Origin: Verrucomicrobiota bacterium
GTDB lineage: Bacteria; Chlamydiota; Chlamydiia; Chlamydiales; Rhabdochlamydiaceae
DNA: 64,000 nucleotides
Assembly: GCA_018240065.1 (NCBI GenBank)
Contig: JAFEGH010000007.1
Location: 186,001 to 250,000, forward strand
Direction of reading: 5' to 3'
A model generated the notes under the pieces. It did not search any database, was not told the origin of the DNA, and saw nothing but the letters and a program-made list of their open reading frames with translations. Of this stretch, positions 16,879 through 23,985 are shown in pieces. The translations under genes were made by a program, and so were the position numbers. Numbering within the stretch: the first letter of the stretch is position 1; each line of letters opens with the position of its first letter.

Positions 16879-18144
16879 TTAAGTCGTCGTAGTGCCGCCA
16901 GGAACCGCTCTTCTCAAGAATTGAAGGATCTCATCTTGCAATCCGGTATCGATTCTCAAGAATTCACGGCGAATGCCTCCGTCGGCAGGGTGGCGGCACT
17001 GAGGACATTTTGCCGGTGCAAAAGAACGTCCTGATGCAATGTGTGCTTCCAATGAGTCCTTTTCCATGATGTGGCGCACGTTCCTATGGTCATTAAGAAG
17101 AGTTGTAGCGTTAGTTGCGCCTCCGTCTATCGCTGCTCGGAGGGCAGGGAGACCTGTCTGCACTACAGGGTGAGACGCGTCGAAGACAGGAATCGTCATG
17201 ATCTCCATCATCACAGGATCCGTGAAATAAGCTGGAGCAGGAGGAGGAGTAGGCAGAAGATCATATTGGGCTTTCAATCGGGTAATCTCATCGGCTTTCT
17301 GCTGCACTTGAGCGGGAACGGCATTTTGTACATAGGCAACAGTGTCTGGAATGGCGACGTCAAATCCACGAACAGTTGTGGCTCCGCCTCTAGGAACAGT
17401 GACCGGCAAAGGAATTTCATCATCGTGACGGTGGCCGCCGCCGATGCGATCGCCGCCGGGAATAATGCGGCCAAGCCAATCACCCCAATCAAAGCCGCCA
17501 TCTGGAAGAGGAACATCATCTTCATCCCCTACGGTGACAGGACCGCGCGGGCCTCTTCCGTGAGTTGTCGCAGGAGCCTGATTCACAATCCCTGAAAACA
17601 TGCGGAAGAAGGCATTGACGGAGGTCATTGTGCGCTGAAAAGAAATGACCTGGTCGCACTCACGGAAAATCTCCTCTCTGATCTCCTGAATGCGCGCAGG
17701 ATTGGTCTCCGTGCGGAATTGATTCAGATAATTGGTATCGGTATAGAAGAATAGAGTCCGGGTCTGGGAATCCAGGCGGTTAAACCGATCCAGCACTTGC
17801 TGTCTGTTATTGCCGCAATTTTGAAGTGTCGTGCGTAGTTGAAATACATCGTTGACTCGTCGGTTAATGACTTGGCTTGTCGTCGTCCCGCCCATGGAAC
17901 TCCATGCTTTGAAGAACATGTTCACATCAGCGTATCTATGAGCAAAAAAATTGCCGATTGCCTTTGGGATCAATGGGATGCACCTCATGCAATCTTCTGC
18001 CGCATTGACACTCAATCTGGCTGCATAGTCGGTATTGGCGATCAGAGTGACCCTTCCATTGTCCAAAGCGGAAGTGGCGGCGGCGAAGATACTGGAATCT
18101 ATAGCAGGAAGGACACCTGAGATAAGGCGAGTCAGCGAAACCAT
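16879..18144 (-). CDS. Large protein with U-box/RING-like C-terminal domain, candidate effector
   Basis: 421 residues from the ATG at 18144, chosen because GAGG lies seven bases before it; an in-frame ATG at 18156 is the alternative. The N-terminal half (to ~190) is helical. The middle (~195-255) is low-complexity, Gly/Asp/Pro-rich and looks like a disordered linker. The last ~110 residues read like a U-box: DPVMMEIMTIPV (compare DPI-x-LE-x-M-DPV), then after an insert HIMEKDSLEAHI, CPQCRHPA, and a closing helix LQDEILQFL. U-box proteins are E3 ubiquitin ligases that bind host E2 enzymes. Environmental chlamydiae are known to carry expanded ubiquitin-related families. The U-box call is by eye; an insertion of ~30 residues between the two halves is unusual. 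It has its own terminator. Confidence 0.6.
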   Translation of the reverse strand: MVSLTRLISGVLPAIDSSIFAAATSALDNGRVTLIANTDYAARLSVNAAEDCMRCIPLIPKAIGNFFAHRYADVNMFFKAWSSMGGTTTSQVINRRVNDVFQLRTTLQNCGNNRQQVLDRFNRLDSQTRTLFFYTDTNYLNQFRTETNPARIQEIREEIFRECDQVISFQRTMTSVNAFFRMFSGIVNQAPATTHGRGPRGPVTVGDEDDVPLPDGGFDWGDWLGRIIPGGDRIGGGHRHDDEIPLPVTVPRGGATTVRGFDVAIPDTVAYVQNAVPAQVQQKADEITRLKAQYDLLPTPPPAPAYFTDPVMMEIMTIPVFDASHPVVQTGLPALRAAIDGGATNATTLLNDHRNVRHIMEKDSLEAHIASGRSFAPAKCPQCRHPADGGIRREFLRIDTGLQDEILQFLRRAVPGGTTTT

Positions 18145-18307
18145 GTAATACCTCATAATGAAGTTTCAAATCTTTGACGGCGAAGGATCATACCAAGAGG
18201 AGGATAATTTAAAGAAGATGAAAAGAAAATTCATACATTAAAGTTTAATCTGACAGAGAGAGCGTCCCCTCTCTTTCAAAAAAGGATGCTAAAAAGAAGT
18301 AAAACAG

Positions 18308-18356
18308 GTATACCCAAACATCTGTAAAACTTAGGTTTTTCGGTTGTTTGGTATAC
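18308..18356. promoter_or_regulatory. Mirrored TGTTTGG(G)TATAC sites between divergent pknD and the U-box-like gene
   Basis: GTATACCCAAACA (18308-18320) and TGTTTGGTATAC (18345-18356) form an inverted pair that differs by one G, with 24 bases between. Read outward each gives a T-rich stretch followed by GTTTGG(G)TATA, so each arm may be the promoter or regulator site of one of the divergent genes. The plus arm resembles the motif before galE (8699) and the symporter gene (32209). Confidence 0.5.
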
Positions 18357-18399
18357 ATCTAATAAGGACAACGAAGCAGTGAAAAATTAATTTTTTTAA

Positions 18400-21162
18400 A
18401 TGAAAGAGAAACTGCCAGATAAAATCGATCATTATCTCATCCTTAAAAGCCTCGGCAAAGGAGGGATGGGAGAGGTCTTTTTAGCCAGCGATCCGCAATG
18501 CAAGCGCCAGGTCGCGCTCAAGCAGATCCGAAGCGAACTCAAAGACCATCCCATCATGAAGGAGCGCTTTCTAAGAGAGGCCAGGGTGGCAGCCCAATTG
18601 ACTCATCCCTCCATCATTCCCATCTTTTCAATCGATCCTAGCCCTGAAAAAACATACTATACGATGCCTTACGTCGAAGGGGAGACGTTAAAACAAATCT
18701 TAAAACAGAGCTATGAAGAAGAGAGGGAGGGCGAAGTCCTTCACCCGATCGGCTCCTCGATCCTCGCTCTGACAAGGGTGTTTTTAAGCGTGTGCGAGGC
18801 GATCGCCTACACACATTCCAAAGGGATCGTGCATCGCGATCTGAAACCTGACAACATCATCGTCGGAAAATATGGAGAGGTCCTCCTTCTTGACTGGGGG
18901 CTGGCGGACTTCATCGGAAAAACGGAGTCCTTCGCGGAAGAAGAAGATGAAGAGGCCGACTACAAAGATCTGACCCGCCCTGGAAAAGTTCCTGGAACTC
19001 TCAATTACATCGCTCCTGAGCGCGTCCGCGGCGAACCCTCCCAGGCAGGCACCGACATCTACTCACTTGGCGTCATTCTCTACCAGCTTCTCACCCTGCG
19101 AGTCCCCTTCCATCGCGTATCAGTGAAAAATTTCCGCAAATCGATGCACCTGGAGAAACTCACCGATCCCGTCGAGGTCGCTCCCTACCGCGATATTCCC
19201 CAGCATCTCGCCGACATTGCCAAACACTGCCTGTGCTATGCGCCGGAAGACCGATTCAAAACTGTCGATGAGATCATCGCCGAACTGAAAAGCTTTCTTG
19301 AAGGCAAGCCGGAATGGATTCCCGTGGCAGAACTTAACCCCGCGAGAAAGCAAGACTGGGAATTCCAGGAAAACGTCCTCTTGGCCAAGCACACCGCGAT
19401 CACGCGCTCTCCTGAAGTGATGGAGTGGGTCAGCCTGATGATTTCCTGCGCCTCCTTCTCGGGCAACACGAAAATTGAAACGCGGATCAAAGTGAGCAGA
19501 GAATCCCAGGGGGTGGGCCTGCTCCTCGGCGTTCCAGATGCGCCGGAGAGAAAAGAGTTCAGCGAGGGATATTGTGTCTGGATCGGCAAAGAATGCCGAC
19601 TCTTCCATAATAATGTCGAGGTGATGGCCGTGCTCGACTCCTTGATCGACGACAATGTCTTCCACGACATTTGCATCGAAAAGGTCGACAACCATCTGTT
19701 CCTCTTCATCGACCGCAAAAAAGTATGGCACTACATCAGCCATATTCCTCTGGCGGGAACCCATTTGGGAATCCTGTGCCGCGACGCCGATTTCGAGATC
19801 GACCCGCTGAAAGTGATGGTCGGCTCTCAGAACGTCATGGTCAACTGCCTGGCAGTGCCGGACGCTTTTTTAGCTAACAAGAATTACACCAAGGCTCTGC
19901 TGGAGTACCGCAGGATCGCAAGCTCGTTCACAGGAAGATCGGAAGGCAGGGAAGCGATCTTCAGAGCGGGAATCACCCTTCTGGAAGAAGCATCCTCCGC
20001 TAGAAAAAAAGAAGACAGGGAAAGGCTTTACTTGCTTGCTCTCGAGGAGTTCAGCAAACTCCGCTACACGCCTGCGTCTCCTTTAGAGTACCTGGGAAAA
20101 TCGCTTGTCTACAAGGCAACAGGAGAAATTGAAGAAGAGATCAAATGTCTTGAACTATGTATGAGGAAATATCCCAAGCATCCGATGCTCCGCCTGATCC
20201 GCGAGCACATCACCTTCCGCTTGCATGAGACCTCATCGCGTCAACGAGTGGCGGCGTATCATTTCGCCTTGCTCGCCCTGCGCCATCTGCCGCAGATCTT
20301 CCGCAGCGAGGATCACGCACGCCTCATTTCCAGCTTAAAGCGGCACATAGAGAAACTCCCCTTCTTCCTTCTCGCTGAACCGGCTGAAGAGTATTTGGCC
20401 ATGCAGCTGGCATTCTGGCTCTGCAAACCAATCACGCTTGTCGAAATGATCGAAACGTCAAGGTCTTCTTCCATCATCGCTAATGCTTTGTACGCGCTGC
20501 TTGTGATGGGACGCAGCGAATGGGTCGAAGAAAACCTCCACTATCTTGAAGATGAGAAAGAAATCCCTCTTGTGCGCATTGCTCTGCTCTACTACAAAAA
20601 AGGGGCGAAAGCGGCATTAGAGGCCCTCACCAAACAACTCTGTGCATCTCCCTCGAATTCAGAAATGCGGTGCGCCCTTTTTCTGTTCGACCGCGCTCTT
20701 CTCGACGGCAAGAGTGCAGAGTCTCTTCCCTACTTCCAGCGATTCCCTAATACTCCTTCCCTCGATTCCTTGCACATCGCCTCTTGCCTTCAAGCAAACG
20801 CATGGAAGAAGGCGCAGGGGATCCTCGAACCCTACTCTCCTGAAATTTTAGGCGATGAATACGCGCCGCTTTTTGTTCCGATGGGCTGCTATCTCGTCCA
20901 ATCGGAGGGAGAGCAGATCGCCTTGTCCCATTTTGGCGGATCAATCGACCTGCCCCATCCGCCGACGCCGATGCTCTTAAGCTATTACCTGCGCGGGAAA
21001 ATTGGAGAGAAGAAAGGATGGATTTCGACTGCCTTTCCTTGGGAAAAAATCGCGCTGTTCCGCCAATTGTCCCTTTATTACCATTGCGCAAAAAAAACTG
21101 AAAAAGCACAAGAGTTCTTAAAACGAGTAAAACTCCAGCTTAAGAAATTGGCTACCGCATGA
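18400..21162 (+). CDS. pknD: Serine/threonine protein kinase PknD with long C-terminal region
   Basis: Protein of 920 residues. A Hanks-type kinase domain fills about residues 10-305: Gly loop LGKGGMGEVF (18-27), ATP-anchoring Lys41 in VALK, catalytic loop HRDLKPDN (His145, Asp147), and the metal site DWG (165-167) in place of the common DFG. APERVRGE and TDIYSLGVILYQLL follow. The rest (~310-920) has a beta-rich segment followed by helical, TPR-like repeats. Chlamydial PknD is of the same size and lies next to valS (CT301/CT302); here four genes separate start to start, with pknD first. It overlaps the Nudix gene by ATGA. Start 18400 lacks a nearby ribosome binding site. Confidence 0.92.
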   Translation: MKEKLPDKIDHYLILKSLGKGGMGEVFLASDPQCKRQVALKQIRSELKDHPIMKERFLREARVAAQLTHPSIIPIFSIDPSPEKTYYTMPYVEGETLKQILKQSYEEEREGEVLHPIGSSILALTRVFLSVCEAIAYTHSKGIVHRDLKPDNIIVGKYGEVLLLDWGLADFIGKTESFAEEEDEEADYKDLTRPGKVPGTLNYIAPERVRGEPSQAGTDIYSLGVILYQLLTLRVPFHRVSVKNFRKSMHLEKLTDPVEVAPYRDIPQHLADIAKHCLCYAPEDRFKTVDEIIAELKSFLEGKPEWIPVAELNPARKQDWEFQENVLLAKHTAITRSPEVMEWVSLMISCASFSGNTKIETRIKVSRESQGVGLLLGVPDAPERKEFSEGYCVWIGKECRLFHNNVEVMAVLDSLIDDNVFHDICIEKVDNHLFLFIDRKKVWHYISHIPLAGTHLGILCRDADFEIDPLKVMVGSQNVMVNCLAVPDAFLANKNYTKALLEYRRIASSFTGRSEGREAIFRAGITLLEEASSARKKEDRERLYLLALEEFSKLRYTPASPLEYLGKSLVYKATGEIEEEIKCLELCMRKYPKHPMLRLIREHITFRLHETSSRQRVAAYHFALLALRHLPQIFRSEDHARLISSLKRHIEKLPFFLLAEPAEEYLAMQLAFWLCKPITLVEMIETSRSSSIIANALYALLVMGRSEWVEENLHYLEDEKEIPLVRIALLYYKKGAKAALEALTKQLCASPSNSEMRCALFLFDRALLDGKSAESLPYFQRFPNTPSLDSLHIASCLQANAWKKAQGILEPYSPEILGDEYAPLFVPMGCYLVQSEGEQIALSHFGGSIDLPHPPTPMLLSYYLRGKIGEKKGWISTAFPWEKIALFRQLSLYYHCAKKTEKAQEFLKRVKLQLKKLATA

Positions 21163-21716
21163 CAAAAGAAAAATCCCATCTATCGATTCCTCTCCCTGAA
21201 GTGAAAAGCAGAGAAACCGTTTATCAAGGATACTTCGACGTCCGCGTCGACCTGCTCCAATTGCACCACGGTCCCAATCTCTCTTACACCTGCCTTGACA
21301 TCAAGGCCCACGCCTCCGCTGTTCTGGCGAAAACAAGGGATGGAAAGTTCGTGATCAACAAAGAATACCGCCATCCGACCGGCAAATGGCTGCTCAGCTG
21401 TCCCGGAGGGAGGATCGACATCGGCGAGTCGCCGCTCGAGGCGGCGCGACGCGAGCTCCTCGAAGAGACAGGCTTTAGCGGCAGCAAGTTCCATCTGATT
21501 GGCAGCGCTTATCCTTTTCCCGCAGTCACGGATCAGGTCATCCATTACGTTTTTGTCGAAGGAGCGGAGTTTGTGAAAGCTCCCACGCACGAGCCTTTTG
21601 AAATGATCCACACGGAACTTAAAACAGAGCAGGAGCTCATGCAGGAGATCGCCGAGGGATTCCCTGTCGACGGAGTCCTCTGCACTGCGCTTCTATTATC
21701 CAGAAAATTATGGTAG
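21159..21716 (+). CDS. Nudix hydrolase, ADP-ribose pyrophosphatase-like
   Basis: Protein of 185 residues with a complete Nudix box, G-x5-E-x7-REUxEExGU, in GGRIDIGESPLEAARREL and LEETGF (about residues 85-108). The layout (beta-rich N-terminus, KEYRHPTGKW before the box, then SAYPFPAVTDQ) is like ADP-ribose/sugar-nucleotide pyrophosphatases. It should cleave a nucleoside diphosphate linked to another group; the exact substrate is not visible. It starts inside the pknD stop (ATGA) and overlaps the following monooxygenase by seven bases, so the three are one tight operon. Confidence 0.85.
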   Translation: MTKEKSHLSIPLPEVKSRETVYQGYFDVRVDLLQLHHGPNLSYTCLDIKAHASAVLAKTRDGKFVINKEYRHPTGKWLLSCPGGRIDIGESPLEAARRELLEETGFSGSKFHLIGSAYPFPAVTDQVIHYVFVEGAEFVKAPTHEPFEMIHTELKTEQELMQEIAEGFPVDGVLCTALLLSRKLW

Positions 21717-23230
21717 ACGCACTCATCGTCGGCGCCGGGCCGACAGGACTGACACTCGGCTGCGAACTGATCAAAAGAGGTTTGAGCGTGCGGCTGATCG
21801 AACAGCTCGCCAAACCGACCGATCAGTCGCGCGCGCTCGCCCTGCATGCCCGCACCCTTGAGGTATTCGAAAAGATGGGCATCCTGAGAGAATTTCTGAT
21901 CAGAGGACTGACCGTCCGCAAAGCCAATCTCTACTTCAACAAAAAACGGATCGGCGGCATTGACTTTTCCCATCTGATCGCTCCCTATCCTTTCATTCTG
22001 GTCCTTCCACAATCGGAAACGGAACAGATCCTAGCTATGCACTTTGAGAAACTCGGCGGTAAAATCCAGCGCGGGGTAACCCTCAAGGAAGTCAGTCCAA
22101 CACAGGCCCGACTCCTTCATGCCGACGGACGGGAAGAGATCCTCTCTCCGACCTGGACATTCGGCTGCGACGGCGCCCATAGCACAGTTCGACGCAGCCT
22201 CAACCTGCCCTTCGACGGCACGAAATTCCCTGAGAGTTTTGCCTTGGCCGACGTTGAAGCGGACACATCTTTGTCTCACGAACAAGCGCACATGTTTTTC
22301 ACTGCGCACGCGGACGCCGCCCTCTTTCCTTTGCCGAAAAAAAACTGGTTCCGACTCATCCTCCTCACCCCTGAGAAAGAGATCGATCATCCTCCACAAC
22401 TGACTCTTTCCCATTTTCAGACGCATATCGACGCCCTTTCCGGAGGTTCAGTCGAATTGTTGCAAACAAGTTGGATGACGGCCTTTTCCGTGCACCGCCG
22501 CATCACCCCCAAAATGCGCATCGGCAATATTTTCCTTCTCGGCGACGCCGCCCACATCCACAGCCCATTCGGCGGCCAGGGACTCAACACCTCTGTCCAG
22601 GACGCCTTCAACCTCGCCTGGAAAATCGATCTCGTCCATCGAGGAGTCGGACAGGAAATCCTGCTCGAGAGTTTTGAAAAGGAGCGCCACCCTGTTGCCA
22701 AATCTGTCCTGCGCCACACCACGATCGGCACCAAAGTCATCTCCTCGAGTTTTCTGAAGCGCTGCCTCGTCCCGCTGATGGGATTCCTTTCCAATCTCCC
22801 CGGCTTCCAGCGCGCGTTCACCAATCAGATCAGCGAACTCGACATCTCCTACCCTCGCAGCCCGATCATCGACTACCGCTCCACCGACAAAAAATGGAAA
22901 GGCCCCTTGCCAGGCCAGCGGGCCCCCGACGCCAACCTTGCGGGAAACAAAAGGCTGTTCGAGCTGCTCTGCCATCCTTTGCATACTCTGCTTTGTTTTG
23001 GCGGGAGCGAGCTTGATCCCCTTGTCCAGCAAATCACACGGACCTTTGCACCGACCATCCGCACTGTCCATCTCTTCCCTTCCGAAATGGGCGATGCCGA
23101 TTCCATCTACCATGCCTCTCTTCCCTGCATTTATCTCATCCGCCCTGACGGCATCATCTCCTACCGCTCCCGATCGCTAGATCCCCATGCCCTCCTCTCC
23201 TACCTCTCCACTATCTTTCAATCCCCTTGA
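21710..23230 (+). CDS. FAD-dependent aromatic-type monooxygenase
   Basis: Protein of 506 residues of the p-hydroxybenzoate hydroxylase/phenol hydroxylase group. The N-terminal FAD-binding Rossmann motif is VGAGPTGLTLGCELIKRG (residues 7-24), a mid-domain DG motif occurs in FGCDGAHSTVRR, and the flavin-ribityl GD motif is GDAAHIHSPFGGQGLN with DAFNLAWK. A C-terminal thioredoxin-like domain (~400-506) is typical of PheA/TfdB/MhpA-like enzymes. They insert one oxygen atom into an aromatic ring using NAD(P)H. A substrate cannot be predicted, and aromatic degradation would be unexpected in an obligate intracellular bacterium. It overlaps the Nudix gene by seven bases. Confidence 0.85.
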   Translation: MVDALIVGAGPTGLTLGCELIKRGLSVRLIEQLAKPTDQSRALALHARTLEVFEKMGILREFLIRGLTVRKANLYFNKKRIGGIDFSHLIAPYPFILVLPQSETEQILAMHFEKLGGKIQRGVTLKEVSPTQARLLHADGREEILSPTWTFGCDGAHSTVRRSLNLPFDGTKFPESFALADVEADTSLSHEQAHMFFTAHADAALFPLPKKNWFRLILLTPEKEIDHPPQLTLSHFQTHIDALSGGSVELLQTSWMTAFSVHRRITPKMRIGNIFLLGDAAHIHSPFGGQGLNTSVQDAFNLAWKIDLVHRGVGQEILLESFEKERHPVAKSVLRHTTIGTKVISSSFLKRCLVPLMGFLSNLPGFQRAFTNQISELDISYPRSPIIDYRSTDKKWKGPLPGQRAPDANLAGNKRLFELLCHPLHTLLCFGGSELDPLVQQITRTFAPTIRTVHLFPSEMGDADSIYHASLPCIYLIRPDGIISYRSRSLDPHALLSYLSTIFQSP

Positions 23231-23251
23231 TAAGCTATCCTCTTTCTCCCT

Positions 23252-23767
23252 ATGAAAAAATACGTCTTTAAGCCCTACAACAAGATCTTTCCTGAACTTT
23301 TCCAAAGGGAAAAGCAGAGGATAGTCTCGCACATCAAAGAAGCCCTGATCATTGAACATGTCGGGAGCAGCGCGGTTCCCCATTTAGGCGGAAAAGGACT
23401 CATCGACATCGCGATAGGAGTCAATAGTAAAGAGTTCGAGTCGGTCTCCAATCAGCTGCAAATTCTGGGATATGAGTTCAGACCCAAGTGGAGCACTTCC
23501 GACAGACTTTTTCTACGAGCAGACCTGCCCGATCTTGAAGAAGGGATAAGAAGATACCATATCCATCTCATGGACCCTTTAAGCCGCGATTGGAAGGAAA
23601 TCCTCGCCTTCCGGGATTATCTCCGTGAAAACCCTGAAGACGCGCAAAAATATGCGGAGCTGAAAAAACAAGCTGCTGCAGAGGTCAATGAAGACGGGGC
23701 GAAATACAGAGAGCTAAAGGGTCCTTTCTTCACGGAGATCTTAAATAAAATCAATAAGAAAAATTGA
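23252..23767 (+). CDS. GrpB/UPF0157 family nucleotidyltransferase-like protein
   Basis: Protein of 171 residues with the family hallmark EHVGSSAVPHLGGKGLIDIAIGV (about residues 30-52). This is the usual GS-x-AVPG-x-x-x-K-x-x-IDI pattern, which corresponds to a nucleotidyltransferase-fold active site. The C-terminal HIHLMDP and LAFRDYLRENPEDAQKYAELK stretches are also typical. The biochemical role of the family is poorly defined; some members are fused to or adjoin dephospho-CoA kinase. It lies 21 bases after the monooxygenase and is likely the last gene of the pknD operon. Confidence 0.87.
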   Translation: MKKYVFKPYNKIFPELFQREKQRIVSHIKEALIIEHVGSSAVPHLGGKGLIDIAIGVNSKEFESVSNQLQILGYEFRPKWSTSDRLFLRADLPDLEEGIRRYHIHLMDPLSRDWKEILAFRDYLRENPEDAQKYAELKKQAAAEVNEDGAKYRELKGPFFTEILNKINKKN

Positions 23768-23835
23768 CCCCCTTTCTATTGATTTTTTAACTAAATGACA
23801 TAATTCCCTGATAGGATACCCCCTGCACAGATCAG

Positions 23836-23863
23836 GGGCGACGATAGTTTATCGCAGCCGCCC
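23836..23863. other. Two-step hairpin in the leader region of valS
   Basis: GGGCG (23836-23840) pairs with CGCCC (23859-23863), and inside it CGATA (23842-23846) with TATCG (23850-23854) around a 3-base loop. It lies 123 bases before the valS ATG in a 218-base gap. It could terminate the preceding operon or be part of the valS leader; I see no T-box features. Confidence 0.4.
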
Positions 23864-23985
23864 TCCCGACCATCATAGAGAGAATATCAATATTTTTTTA
23901 CAAATCCGATTCATTCCCTTATTTGCACTTTTCTCCTGTTCCATGCTACTCTGGAAGGCTAATTACAATTTACCCTTGAACGGCC

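Noticed and set aside
23820..23940. Possible T-box leader or tRNA before valS
   Set aside because: There is a hairpin, but no T-box consensus, no terminator/antiterminator pair and no tRNA-like cloverleaf or TTCGA loop.
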